From Streptomyces sp. DvalAA-43 (GTDB lineage Bacteria > Actinomycetota > Actinomycetes > Streptomycetales > Streptomycetaceae): 64,000 bases of DNA. This document shows, one piece after another, positions 1-9,732 of this stretch. Within the stretch, counting starts at the first letter, position 1; every line of letters starts with the position of its first letter. The stretch lies in the NCBI RefSeq assembly GCF_900091725.1, contig NZ_FMBW01000026.1, positions 166,655-230,654 on the forward strand, given 5' to 3'. Position numbers and translations under genes: made by a program. A model generated the notes under the pieces. The model saw only the letters and a list, made by a program, of their open reading frames with translations, was not told the origin of the DNA and did no database searches.

Positions 1-383
1 CGCGACTGCGACGACGCGTCGACGACCAGCACCACGGGCGCCCGCAGCACCTTCGCGACCTGGGCGGTCGACGCCAGCTCGCCCTGCCCGGACGCCCCGT
101 CGTACAGCCCCATCACGCCCTCGACCACCGCCAGGTCGCACCCCCGCGCCCCGTGCGCGAACAGCGGGGCGACCAGATCGGGGCCGCACATGTACGCGTC
201 GAGGTTGCGCCCCGGCCGGCCGGTGGCCAGCGTGTGGTAGCCGGGGTCGATGTAGTCGGGTCCGACCTTGTGCGGGGACACCGCGAGGCCGCGCTCCGCG
301 AAGGCCGCCATCAGCCCCGTGGCGACGGTGGTCTTGCCGCTCCCCGAGGAGGGGGCGGCGATCACCAGACGTGGGACGTTCAC
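1..383 (-). CDS. cobB: Cobyrinate a,c-diamide synthase, N-terminal part (runs off the window)
   Basis: Amidates the a and c carboxylates of (hydrogeno)cobyrinic acid in cobalamin synthesis, using ATP and glutamine. The visible part is about 127 residues. It opens with a dethiobiotin-synthetase-like P-loop, APSSGSGKTT, near residue 10, followed by HKVGPDYIDPGYH and VVEGVMGLYDG, all typical of the CobB/CbiA family. The start is taken as GTG, 10 bp after the cobO stop, so it is the fifth gene of the minus-strand cobalamin operon. The C-terminal glutamine amidotransferase domain lies outside the window. Confidence 0.93.
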   Translation of the reverse strand, partial: MNVPRLVIAAPSSGSGKTTVATGLMAAFAERGLAVSPHKVGPDYIDPGYHTLATGRPGRNLDAYMCGPDLVAPLFAHGARGCDLAVVEGVMGLYDGASGQGELASTAQVAKVLRAPVVLVVDASSQS

Positions 384-393
384 CGGGACTCCC

Positions 394-993
394 TCACCAT
401 TCGATGCCCCGCTGGCCCTTCTGACCGGCGTCCATCGGGTGCTTGACCTTGGACATCTCGGTCACCAGGTCGGCGGCGTCCAGCAGCTTCTGCGGCGCGT
501 TGCGCCCGGTGATGACCACGTGCTGCGTACCGGGACGGTCGCGCAGCACCTCGATCACCTCGTCGGTGTCGACCCATCCCCAGTGCATCGGGTACGCGAA
601 CTCGTCGAGGACGTACAGCCGGTACGTCTCGGCGGCCAGGTCGCGCTTGACCTGCTCCCAGCCCTCGCGCGCCGCCTCCTCGTTGTCCATCTGGCCGTCG
701 CGCTGCACCCACGACCAGCCCTCGCCCATCTTGTTCCAGACGACGGACCCGCCCTCGCCGCTCGCGCCGAGGACCTTCAGCGCGTTCTCCTCGCCGACCT
801 TCCACTTCGCCGACTTGACGAACTGGAAGACGCCGATGGGCCACCCCTGATTCCAGGCGCGCAGCGCGAGCCCGAAGGCCGCCGTCGACTTCCCCTTGCC
901 GATGCCGGTGTGCACCATCAGCAGCGGGCGGTTGCGGCGCTGCCGGGTGGTGAGCCCGTCGTCGGGCACGGTGGTCGGCTGTCCCTGAGGCAT
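394..993 (-). CDS. cobO: Cob(I)yrinic acid a,c-diamide adenosyltransferase
   Basis: Transfers the 5'-deoxyadenosyl group of ATP to the Co(I) corrinoid. The 199-residue product has the usual length for CobO/BtuR. The P-loop GIGKGKST is at about residues 31-38, followed by AFGLALRA, FQFVKSAKW and the later segment YRLYVLDEFAYPMHWGWVD. The chelatase stop and the cobO start share one base (TAATG), so the two are translationally coupled. The next gene, cobB, starts 10 bp downstream. Nothing looks truncated. Confidence 0.96.
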   Translation of the reverse strand: MPQGQPTTVPDDGLTTRQRRNRPLLMVHTGIGKGKSTAAFGLALRAWNQGWPIGVFQFVKSAKWKVGEENALKVLGASGEGGSVVWNKMGEGWSWVQRDGQMDNEEAAREGWEQVKRDLAAETYRLYVLDEFAYPMHWGWVDTDEVIEVLRDRPGTQHVVITGRNAPQKLLDAADLVTEMSKVKHPMDAGQKGQRGIEW

Positions 994-3017
994 TACGCGG
1001 CCCTCCTGTTGGTTACCTGAACGTCCTTGACGAGCCCGGCGATCGAGTCGGCCCGCAGCTCGTCGAGCGTGACGGCACTGCCCCCGAGATCGCGCGCGAG
1101 GCCGCCCGCGAGACCGAGCCGCACCGGCCCCGACTCGCAGTCCACGACGACGGACGCGATGCCCTCCGCCTCGTGCAGCCGCGCCGCCCGGGTCGCCAGC
1201 GCCACCGGATCGGGTCCCCCGGTCGCCCGCCCGTCGGTCACCACGACCAGCAGCGGCCGCCGCGACGGATCACGCAGCCGCTCCACCCGCAGCACCTCAT
1301 GGGCCTTCAGCAGCCCGGCCGCGACGGGGGTGCGCCCCCCGGTCGGCAGCAGCTCAAGCCGTGCCGCCGCGGCGTCCACCGACGATGTCGGCGGCAGCGC
1401 CACCTCGGCGTCCTTGCCCCGGAAGGTGATCAGCCCGACCTTGTCGCGCCGCTGGTACGCGTCCAGCAGCAGAGAGAGGACCGCACCCTTCACGGCGGCC
1501 ATCCGCTGCCGGGCGGCCATCGACCCGGAGGCGTCCACCACGAAGAGCACGAGATTCCCCTCGCGTCCCTCCCGCGTCGCCTGCCGCAGATCGTCCCGCC
1601 GGACCACCAGCCCGCGCCCCGACCGCCCCCGCGCCCGCTGGTGCGGCGCGGCGGCCTGAACCGTCGCAGCCAGATGCAGTTTGGTCAGGGCGCCCTGCGG
1701 ACGCCGCGCGCCGGTCGTACGCCCGTGCTCGGTACGCGCCCGGGACCGCCGCCCCGCCGCGCCCTCGCCCAGCCCGGGAACGCTCAGCATCTTCGTGCGA
1801 AAGGGCTCGGTGGCGCGTACCGGCTGCTGCTCACCGCCCCCGGAAGGCTGCCCCTGCCCTTGTTCCTGCCCCTGCCCCTGTTCGGGCACGGACGGCGCGG
1901 GCGTGTCGCCGGACTCGCCCTCGGGCCGGGGCGGTGTGTCGGGGCCGTCGCCCCGCGGGGGGCGGCCGCCGCCACCGGGGCCGTCCGGGTCCGGGTCCTC
2001 GTCCTCGCCGCCGTTCTGCTCCAGCGTGTCGTCGAGCTTGTCCTCGTCGAGGCCCGGCGCGTCGAACGGGTTGCGCCGGCGCCGGTGGGGGAGCGCGAGC
2101 AGAGCCGCCTGCCGTACGTCCTCGGCGAGCACCTCCGTACGCCCCGCCCAGGCGGCCAGCGCGGCGGCGGTCCGCGCCATCACGATGTCCGCGCGCATCC
2201 CGTCGACCTCGAAGGCCGCACAGGTCGCCGCGATCTGCCGCAACGCCGCGTCCCCGAGCCGCACGTCGGGCAGCAGCGCACGCGCGGCGACGATCCTCGC
2301 CCGCAGCGCGTCCTCCTCGTCGGCCCACCCGGCGGCGAAGGCCGCGGGGTCGTCGTCGAAGGCGAGACGCCGCCGCACGACCTCGACCCGCTGATCGGTC
2401 TCCCGGGACGCGGCGACCTCGACGGTCAGCCCGAACCGGTCGAGCAACTGCGGCCGCAGCTCGCCCTCTTCGGGGTTCATCGTCCCGACGAGCAGGAAGC
2501 GCGCCGCGTGCCGCACGGAGACGCCCTCGCGCTCGACGTACGAGGCGCCCATCGCGGCCGCGTCCAGCAGCAGGTCCACGAGGTGGTCGTGGAGCAGATT
2601 GACCTCGTCGACGTAGAGGATCCCGCGATGCGCGTCGGCCAGCAGGCCCGGCTCGAAGGCCTTCACGCCGTCCGCGAGCGCCCGCTCGATGTCGAGCGCT
2701 CCGACGAGCCGGTCCTCGGACGCGCCGACGGGCAGCTCCACCATCCGGGCGTCCCGCGACACGCCGGTCCCGGCCTCGTGCGGGCCGTCCGGACACTCCG
2801 GGTCCGGCGACGCGGGGGCGCAGGAGAAACGGCACCCGGCGACGACGGCCACCTCCGGCAGCAGCGCCGAGAGCGCACGCACGGCGGTGCTCTTCGCGGT
2901 GCCCTTCTCCCCCCGTACGAGCACGCCACCGATGTTCGGTGCGACGGAGTTGAGCAGCAGGGCGAGTTGCAGGTCCTGCTGCCCGACGACGGCGGTGAAC
3001 GGGAAATGCGTGCTCAC
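993..3017 (-). CDS. Putative cobalt chelatase, fused AAA+ (ChlI-like) and VWA (ChlD-like) subunits
   Basis: A 674-residue Mg/Co-chelatase-type protein. Residues 1-330 form an AAA+ ChlI-like module: Walker A GEKGTAKST near residue 37 and Walker B GILYVDEVNLL. A long acidic, Pro/Gly/Gln-rich linker (about 330-430) follows. The C-terminus is a VWA domain with a MIDAS motif DASGSM near residue 495. In the family, such I-D proteins power metal insertion by a large CobN-type subunit, which is not in this window. Its place between cobQ and cobO argues for cobalt in the corrin ring. The start is GTG, preceded by GGAAGGA. Confidence 0.9.
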   Translation of the reverse strand: MSTHFPFTAVVGQQDLQLALLLNSVAPNIGGVLVRGEKGTAKSTAVRALSALLPEVAVVAGCRFSCAPASPDPECPDGPHEAGTGVSRDARMVELPVGASEDRLVGALDIERALADGVKAFEPGLLADAHRGILYVDEVNLLHDHLVDLLLDAAAMGASYVEREGVSVRHAARFLLVGTMNPEEGELRPQLLDRFGLTVEVAASRETDQRVEVVRRRLAFDDDPAAFAAGWADEEDALRARIVAARALLPDVRLGDAALRQIAATCAAFEVDGMRADIVMARTAAALAAWAGRTEVLAEDVRQAALLALPHRRRRNPFDAPGLDEDKLDDTLEQNGGEDEDPDPDGPGGGGRPPRGDGPDTPPRPEGESGDTPAPSVPEQGQGQEQGQGQPSGGGEQQPVRATEPFRTKMLSVPGLGEGAAGRRSRARTEHGRTTGARRPQGALTKLHLAATVQAAAPHQRARGRSGRGLVVRRDDLRQATREGREGNLVLFVVDASGSMAARQRMAAVKGAVLSLLLDAYQRRDKVGLITFRGKDAEVALPPTSSVDAAAARLELLPTGGRTPVAAGLLKAHEVLRVERLRDPSRRPLLVVVTDGRATGGPDPVALATRAARLHEAEGIASVVVDCESGPVRLGLAGGLARDLGGSAVTLDELRADSIAGLVKDVQVTNRRAA

Positions 3018-3078
3018 TGGGCGATCCTTCCTGCGGATGAATGGGCATGAACGAGGCGGCCCCGGCCGGGGCCCGGGG

Positions 3079-4629
3079 TCATCGGCGGCTTCCCGGGACC
3101 GCGGGGGCTCCCGGCGCGATGAAGGGGAGCCCCGGCGGCGCGCCCGACTCTATGAGCCGCAGCAACGCGTCGGTGTCCGCGTGTTCTTCGACGAGATCGC
3201 CGAGGCGGTCGAGCTGCTCCTCGCGCAGCGCCGCGAACGCGGTGTCGGGGGCGGGGACGAAGCGCCGGCCGGCGGCCCGCGCGACCTCGGCCAGGAAGCG
3301 GCGGCGGAACGCGTCGCTCTCCAGCGCACCGTGCCAGTGGGTGCCCCACACGGCACCGACCCGGCAGCCGTCGAGGCCGTGTCCCCGGTCATCGGAGACG
3401 AACGCCTCTCCGCCGAACACGTCCGCCACGCCGTGGTGGATCTCGTACCCCTCGACCGGCGCGCCGAGCGCCTCCCCGACGGGCCGGGCCAGGGTCTTCT
3501 CGCGGTCGAAGCGGATGCGTACGGGGAGCAGGCCGAGGCCCTCGACCCGCCCGGCCCGCGACTCGACCTCGTCCTCGATGTGCTCGCCGAGGACCTGGTA
3601 GCCGCCGCAGATGCCGAGGACCGGCCGGCCCTCGGCCGCGCGCCGTGCCAGGGCGTCGGCGAGACCCCGCTCGCGCAGCCAGGCCAGCGCCTTGACCGTG
3701 CCCCGGGTGCCGGGCACGACGACGAGGTCGGCGTCGGACAGTTCCTCGGCGCGGTCCACGAACCTGACCACGACGCCGGGCTCGGCGGCCAGCGCGTCCA
3801 CATCGGTGAAGTTCGACATCAGCGGCACCGCGCACACCGCGACGCGCAGCACGTCCTCGCCGTGCGGCGGCGCGACGGCCGATTCGCGCACGGTTCCGCG
3901 CAACGAGACCCGCAGACCGTCCTCCTCGTCGATGCCGAGGCCGTGGGCGAAGGGCAGCACCCCGTACGTCGGCCGCCCGGTGAGGTCCCGCAGCATCTCC
4001 AGGCCCGGCTCCAGCAGCGACACGTCGCCGCGGAACTTGTTGACCAGATAGCCGGCGATCAGTGACTGGTCCTCCGCGGCGAGCAGCGCCGTCGTGCCGA
4101 AGAACGAGGCGAAGACGCCACCGCGGTCGATGTCGCCGACCACCACCACCGGGAAGCGCGCCGCCCGTGCCACGCCCATGTTCACGATGTCCGTGCGCCG
4201 CAGATTGATCTCCGCCGGGCTGCCCGCCCCCTCGCAGATCACCGCGTCGTACGTGCTCCGCAGCTGCTCCAGGCAGTCCACGACCGTGGAGAACAGCGCT
4301 TCCTGCCTGCCTCCGTGGTAGCCGCGCGCGCTCATCTCGCCGACCGGCTTCCCCATCAGGACGACCTGGCTGGAGCGGTCGCCGCCGGGCTTGAGCAGGA
4401 CCGGGTTCATCAGCGCGGTCGGCTCGACGCGGGCGGCCTGGGCCTGCATGGCCTGGGCGCGCCCGATCTCGGCGCCCTCGCGGGTGACGAACGAGTTCAG
4501 CGACATGTTCTGCGCCTTGAAGGGCGCCACCTTCACGCCCCGGCGCACGAGCCAGCGGCAGATGCCTGCCGTGACGACGCTCTTGCCCGCGTCGGAAGTG
4601 GTTCCGGCGACCAGTAGTCCGCCGCTCAT
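3079..4629 (-). CDS. cobQ: Cobyric acid synthase
   Basis: Amidates carboxylates b, d, e and g of adenosylcobyrinic a,c-diamide. The 516-residue product has the normal family length. The N-terminal P-loop domain begins MSGGLLVAGTTSDAGKS, then APFKAQNMSLNSFVT and IVNMGVAR. The C-terminal class I glutamine amidotransferase domain has the nucleophile segment LGICGGYQVLG and the His segment EIHHG. The ATG overlaps the cobD stop (ATGA), and this overlap fixes the start. The chelatase gene begins 61 bp downstream. Confidence 0.97.
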   Translation of the reverse strand: MSGGLLVAGTTSDAGKSVVTAGICRWLVRRGVKVAPFKAQNMSLNSFVTREGAEIGRAQAMQAQAARVEPTALMNPVLLKPGGDRSSQVVLMGKPVGEMSARGYHGGRQEALFSTVVDCLEQLRSTYDAVICEGAGSPAEINLRRTDIVNMGVARAARFPVVVVGDIDRGGVFASFFGTTALLAAEDQSLIAGYLVNKFRGDVSLLEPGLEMLRDLTGRPTYGVLPFAHGLGIDEEDGLRVSLRGTVRESAVAPPHGEDVLRVAVCAVPLMSNFTDVDALAAEPGVVVRFVDRAEELSDADLVVVPGTRGTVKALAWLRERGLADALARRAAEGRPVLGICGGYQVLGEHIEDEVESRAGRVEGLGLLPVRIRFDREKTLARPVGEALGAPVEGYEIHHGVADVFGGEAFVSDDRGHGLDGCRVGAVWGTHWHGALESDAFRRRFLAEVARAAGRRFVPAPDTAFAALREEQLDRLGDLVEEHADTDALLRLIESGAPPGLPFIAPGAPAVPGSRR

Positions 4630-5624
4630 GTGCTTCTCCGTCCTGCGATGCGGGGCCCTGCCGTGCGGCGCCCCGCGATCCGTCGTGCGGCGAGGGCCGC
4701 GCCGAGCCGTCCCGCCACGCAGACACCGAGGGCCAGCGCGCCCACCCGGCGCGACAGCCGTACCGCGCGCTCGATGTCGGCGGTCTCCACCGCCCGGCCC
4801 GTCTCCCCGTTGAGCACCGGGCGGTGCTCGACCCGGCCGCCGTACGCGAGGGTGCCGCCGAGCCGTACGCCGAGCGCACCCGCGAACGAGGCCTCCACCG
4901 GGCCCGCGTTGGGGCTCGGGTGCTTGGCGGCATCGGCCCGCCAGGCGCGGAGCGCACCGCCCGGCCGTCCCCCCGCGGCCACCGCGAGCAGGGCCGTGAG
5001 CCGGGCGCCGGGCCACCCCGCGAGGTCGTCGAGGCGGGCCGAGGCCCAGCCGTAGCGCAGGTGGCGGGGGGACCTGTGGCCGACCATGGCGTCGAGGGTG
5101 TTGGCGGCCCGGAAGCCGGCCAGCCCGGGGACCCCGGCCAGCGCGCCCCACACCAGGGCGCCGACCACGGCGTCCGAGGTGTTCTCCGCCACGGACTCCA
5201 CCACGGCGCGGGCGATCTGCGGCCCGTCCAGGGACTGCGGGTCGCGCCCGCACAGATGCGGCAGCCGCTCGCGGGCCAGGCCCAGGTCACCGGCGGCCAG
5301 GGCGTCGCCGATGGCCCGTGCCTCGCGCCCCAGGGACGTGCCGCCGACGACGGACCAGGTGGCGGCGGCGGTCAGGGCCACGGAGGCGGCGGGGCTGTGG
5401 CGGACGGCACGGGTGAGCAGCGCGGCGCCACCCGCGGCGCCTCCGGCGCAGACGAGCGTGTGCAGCGCGCCCCAGCCGCGGTGGTCGCGCCACAGCCGGC
5501 GCTCGACACCCGCCGCGGCCCGCCCGAAGGCGGCGACCGGGTGGCCCCTGCGGGGGTCACCGAGCAGCAGATCGCCGATCAGACCGGCCGTGGCGCCGTA
5601 CGCGAAGATGCGGTCGGCTCGCAC
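4626..5624 (-). CDS. cobD: Adenosylcobinamide-phosphate synthase CobD/CbiB, integral membrane protein
   Basis: Joins the aminopropanol arm to adenosylcobyric acid. The 332-residue product starts VRADRIFAYGATAGL and contains the family signatures LLGDPRRGHPVAAFGR and ESVAENTSDAVVGALVWGALAG. Several hydrophobic segments indicate a membrane protein. The GTG start has no convincing ribosome binding site of its own, but a 28-residue ORF ends 3 bp before it, so initiation is probably coupled. This is the first long gene of the operon and lies directly behind the riboswitch. The C-terminus is rich in RRIAG-type repeats. Confidence 0.93.
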   Translation of the reverse strand: MRADRIFAYGATAGLIGDLLLGDPRRGHPVAAFGRAAAGVERRLWRDHRGWGALHTLVCAGGAAGGAALLTRAVRHSPAASVALTAAATWSVVGGTSLGREARAIGDALAAGDLGLARERLPHLCGRDPQSLDGPQIARAVVESVAENTSDAVVGALVWGALAGVPGLAGFRAANTLDAMVGHRSPRHLRYGWASARLDDLAGWPGARLTALLAVAAGGRPGGALRAWRADAAKHPSPNAGPVEASFAGALGVRLGGTLAYGGRVEHRPVLNGETGRAVETADIERAVRLSRRVGALALGVCVAGRLGAALAARRIAGRRTAGPRIAGRRST

Positions 5625-5627
5625 GGT

Positions 5628-5714
5628 TCAGCCGGCCGTCGCGCCTCGGCGGACCTTCGTACAGACGGCTCTCGACGAGAGCGCCGAAACAGCGGACGCA
5701 GGGCGGCCAGGCAT
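5628..5714 (-). CDS. Small leader ORF (28 residues) between riboswitch and cobD
   Basis: An ATG preceded by GAGG at 10-nt spacing opens a 28-codon frame beginning MPGRPASAVSALSSRAV and ending 3 bp before the cobD GTG. cobD lacks a good ribosome binding site, so the simplest reading is that ribosomes load here under riboswitch control and re-initiate at cobD. I do not recognise the peptide. It could be a non-functional carrier frame. Expression is not shown by the sequence. Confidence 0.45.
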   Translation of the reverse strand: MPGRPASAVSALSSRAVCTKVRRGATAG

Positions 5715-5764
5715 GGCGATATGTCCTCACTCAGGGTCCGCGCCCTGGTTCGACGTGACCGGCG

Positions 5765-5945
5765 ACGAGAGTCTCCTGGCTCCCGGATCCGCGGTTCCCC
5801 CGGCCTTCCAGCCCGCTCGCGCGTGCCGTGACTTCCGGTGTGGGGGACCGCTCCCCGGTGACAGTGGCGGGACCGCGCCGGATTCGCACCGGCTTCCTCT
5901 GCTGTCGCCGTAATTGGCTCCGGCAGTCCACCACGCCCCGCGAAC
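5765..5945 (-). promoter_or_regulatory. Cobalamin (B12) riboswitch
   Basis: Read on the minus strand, the conserved elements occur in order: GAAGCCGGTG (5887-5896), GAATCCGG (5878-5885), the B12-box core GCCACTG (5862-5868) and the closing GCCAGGAGACTC that ends at 5769. This is the adenosylcobalamin aptamer consensus. A small hairpin (CAGGG/CCCTG, 5732-5747) sits between the aptamer and the leader ORF start and could act as the expression platform. The element should turn off the cob operon when cobalamin is plentiful. The outer boundaries are approximate. Confidence 0.93.
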
Positions 5946-5996
5946 GCCCGTCAACCTGCCGTTGACCTGCGACGGCGCAGTGTGCTGATACCCACA

Positions 5997-6027
5997 TCGG
6001 GCCGGACACATGTGGTGTCCGGCCCGA
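5997..6027. terminator. Perfect 13-bp hairpin terminator
   Basis: Two 13-base arms starting TCGGGCCGG pair perfectly around a 5-base loop. The hairpin lies after the minus-strand pit operon and just upstream of the riboswitch, so it isolates the two units. There is no T-tract, as is usual in Streptomyces. Confidence 0.75.
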
Positions 6028-6050
6028 CGGGGAAGGTGCGCGGGAGCGGT

Positions 6051-6281
6051 TCAGGCGACGATCAGATAGATGCCGTACGCGACGGCCGCCGCGCACAGCG
6101 CGAAGCAGACGTACGCGCCGGCGCGGGCCAGCAGCAGCGAGGAGCCGGAGCCGCCCTGCGCCGCCGGTTCCGGCTGCTTGGAGAGGCCGACGATGCCCAG
6201 GGTGAAGAGGCCCACCAGCGCGACGGTGACCACGAGGGAGACGCCGAATACGGAGCCGAGGGCTGCCCAGTCGATGTTCAT
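6051..6281 (-). CDS. Small membrane protein downstream of pit
   Basis: A 76-residue product, MNIDWAALGSVFGVS to the C-terminal AYGIYLIVA. It has two predicted transmembrane helices, about residues 8-33 and 49-74, joined by a short polar stretch with KQPEPAAQGG. It begins 23 bp after the pit stop, so it is probably co-transcribed. I recognise the arrangement as common in Streptomyces but know no function. An accessory role for the phosphate carrier is an inference from position only. Confidence 0.8.
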   Translation of the reverse strand: MNIDWAALGSVFGVSLVVTVALVGLFTLGIVGLSKQPEPAAQGGSGSSLLLARAGAYVCFALCAAAVAYGIYLIVA

Positions 6282-6304
6282 GCTGAATCCTTTGGACGGC
6301 CGGT

Positions 6305-7570
<1,266 letters not shown>

Positions 7571-7617
7571 TTACCCAGGCAATCGTTCGACGTCATTGGC
7601 AAGTGGACCGTAGGCAA

Positions 7618-7639
7618 CCTGGGTGAACGGAAGATGAAC
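7618..7639 (-). promoter_or_regulatory. PHO box (PhoP binding site) upstream of pit
   Basis: On the minus strand there are two adjacent 11-bp direct repeat units, GTTCATCTTCC and GTTCACCCAGG. The Streptomyces PHO-box consensus is 11-bp units beginning GTTCACC. The site lies 48 bp upstream of the pit ATG, on the correct strand. Confidence 0.8.
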
Positions 7640-7779
7640 TGGGCAGGGCGCTGGGGTGTTCCCAAGCGGAGCCGGAGCATTCCGCTTGCCTCCGGGGCAG
7701 GCGTGGCCCGGCTTTCCCGCGGTGCGCGGCTGTGTCCGACCCCATACCCGTCCGCCGCCGCGGCTGACAGGATCGGCAC

Positions 7780-8439
7780 ATGAGCGAGCAGCAGCGGGAC
7801 GCGATCGGACGCGCCTGGGACGGCGTCGTCGCCACCGCCCGGCGGACGGCGGCCGAGGGCCTCGTCGTCGGGACCTCGGGAAACGTGTCGGCACGGGTCG
7901 GCGACACGATCCTGGTCACACCGAGCGGAGTGCCCTACGACCGGCTGGGCCCCGAGGACGCCGTCGGCGTCGATCCGGAGGGCAACCGCGTACTCGGCGA
8001 ACTGGCCCCCACCAGCGAACTCCCGCTCCACCTCGCCGTCTACCGGAACACCGACGCGGCCGCCGTCGTGCACACCCACGCGGTGCACGCCACGGCCGTC
8101 TCCACCCTGGTCGCCGAGGTCCCGTCGATCCACTACGCCGCCGCCATGCTCGGCGGCCCCGTCCGCGTCGCCGCCTACGCGCGCTACGGCACCGGCGAAC
8201 TGGCCGAGAACATGCTCACCGCCCTGCGGGACCGCACGGGCTGTCTGCTCCAGAACCACGGGACCGTCACCTACGGAACCACCCTGGACCAGGCGTACGA
8301 CCGGACCGCCCAGCTGGAATGGCTCTGCCGCCTCTGGCTCACCGCGAGCTCCGTCCCCGGCCACACCCCGAACCTGCTCTCGCCGCAGCAGCTGCACGAT
8401 GTGGGGGAGGCGCTCAAGGGATACGGGCAGCCGGGCTGA
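7780..8439 (+). CDS. Class II aldolase/adducin family protein (fuculose-phosphate-aldolase-like)
   Basis: A 219-residue cytosolic protein. TSGNVSARVGD and LVTPSGVPY form the phosphate-binding N-terminal part of class II sugar-phosphate aldolases. The zinc ligands are visible as VHTHAVHA (about residues 89-96) and QNHGT (about 158-162), with a Glu in TSELPLH as catalytic candidate. Substrate cannot be read from sequence. L-fuculose-1-phosphate and 5-deoxyribulose-phosphate aldolases are the nearest functional classes. It is transcribed away from pit and is followed by a hydrolase gene. Confidence 0.88.
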   Translation: MSEQQRDAIGRAWDGVVATARRTAAEGLVVGTSGNVSARVGDTILVTPSGVPYDRLGPEDAVGVDPEGNRVLGELAPTSELPLHLAVYRNTDAAAVVHTHAVHATAVSTLVAEVPSIHYAAAMLGGPVRVAAYARYGTGELAENMLTALRDRTGCLLQNHGTVTYGTTLDQAYDRTAQLEWLCRLWLTASSVPGHTPNLLSPQQLHDVGEALKGYGQPG

Positions 8440-8494
8440 CCCGGCCGGCCCCCGTCCGCTGGCAGGGTCCCGCACCCCCTACGACACTGAAGCG

Positions 8495-9622
8495 GTGCGC
8501 CCGGCAACAGTTACGGCAGCAGCCGTCACCACGATCCTCGGCGTCGGTGCGGCAGCGGTCGCGGCCGGCCGGTACGCCAGCGACGCCGCCCTCCGGGCGC
8601 CGTCCGGACGACCGCTCCCCGCCGACCGCAGACTCACCGTGCACGCCACGGCGGCCGGGCAGGTCACCCTGACCCGCTCCTTCACCGCCCTGCGGCCCGG
8701 TATGTACGGACTGGTGGGCAAGGACGTCCATGCCGTGGTCGGCCCGGTGATCGAACACGCCCACCACGCCCCCGACACCGTCGTCCGCAGACTGGTACGC
8801 GTCGACCGCGGCATCCTGGAGACCGGCGCCAAGGTCCGCGTCACCCCGCAACTGCACAGCGGCGACCCCTCCTCGGCCCTCGGCCTCGACCACCGGGAGG
8901 TCGAGATCCCCGGCGAGCTCGGCGCCCTGCCCGCCTGGTTCCTGCCCGGCCCCCGCGACACCTGGGTCATCACCGTGCACGGCCTCGGCACCACCAGGGA
9001 ACACCCCATGAACGTCATGAGGTTCCTGCACGACCTGCGCCTGCCCGTGCTCGACCTGGCCTACCGCGGCGACGCCGGAGCCCCGCGCTCCCCCGACGGC
9101 CTCGCCCATCTCGGCGAATCCGAATGGCGCGACCTGGACGCCGCGATCCGCTTCGCCGTGCGGTACGGGGCCACGAAGGTCGTCCTGCACGGCTGGTCCA
9201 CCGGCGCCTCGATGGCGCTGCACGCGGCCGTCAACTCCGCGCTGCGCGACCGGATCAGCGGTCTCGTCCTCGACTCCCCGGTGCTGGACTGGGCCGCCAC
9301 GCTGCGTGCCCTGGCCGTCGCCCGCGGCGTCCCGGCCGCCCTGCTGCCGCTCGCCGTCCGCGCCGCCGAGGGGCAGACCGGACTGCACGGCGCCCGGCTG
9401 CTGGACGGCTCCCTCGCGTCGGCCCTGCACGTCCCGACCCTGATCTTCCACGGCCCCGACGACAGGCTCGCCCCCTGGCAGCCGTCCCGCGACCTCGCCG
9501 CCGCCCGTCCGGACCTGATCGCCCTGCACCCCGTCCCGCAGGCTCCGCATGCGGCGATGTGGAACGCCGACCCGGCCCACTACGAAGAGACCCTGCGCCG
9601 CTTCCTGACGCCTCTGATGTGA
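8495..9622 (+). CDS. Alpha/beta hydrolase with N-terminal membrane segment
   Basis: About 375 residues from the chosen GTG. An N-terminal hydrophobic segment (about residues 5-25) may anchor or export it. The hydrolase fold shows an oxyanion strand WVITVHGLGTTREHPMN, the nucleophile elbow HGWSTGASMAL (GxSxG), an acid in IFHGPDDRLAP and a late His in PQAPHAAMW, so a complete Ser-Asp-His triad is present. The start lies 55 bp after the aldolase stop. A longer frame exists upstream but would overlap the aldolase. Substrate unknown. Confidence 0.85.
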   Translation: MRPATVTAAAVTTILGVGAAAVAAGRYASDAALRAPSGRPLPADRRLTVHATAAGQVTLTRSFTALRPGMYGLVGKDVHAVVGPVIEHAHHAPDTVVRRLVRVDRGILETGAKVRVTPQLHSGDPSSALGLDHREVEIPGELGALPAWFLPGPRDTWVITVHGLGTTREHPMNVMRFLHDLRLPVLDLAYRGDAGAPRSPDGLAHLGESEWRDLDAAIRFAVRYGATKVVLHGWSTGASMALHAAVNSALRDRISGLVLDSPVLDWAATLRALAVARGVPAALLPLAVRAAEGQTGLHGARLLDGSLASALHVPTLIFHGPDDRLAPWQPSRDLAAARPDLIALHPVPQAPHAAMWNADPAHYEETLRRFLTPLM

Positions 9623-9627
9623 CCTGA

Positions 9628-9664
9628 TGGGAGGGATCGGCCGATTGGTCCGGGGCCCCTCCCA
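9628..9664 (+). terminator. Hairpin after the hydrolase gene
   Basis: TGGGAGGG (9628-9635) pairs with CCCTCCCA (9657-9664), with a second small palindrome ATCGGCCGAT inside the loop. It begins 5 bp after the stop codon. Confidence 0.5.
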
Positions 9665-9732
9665 CCGCCCCCTGCACCGGGAATTCGGGTTCCGTTTGGG
9701 CTTTCGGGCCGTCAGGAGCAAGACTGCTCCCC

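Noticed and set aside
8399..8494. Longer N-terminus for the alpha/beta hydrolase
   Set aside because: It would run inside the aldolase gene and adds a basic, low-complexity stretch. The GTG at 8495 starts a plausible membrane segment.
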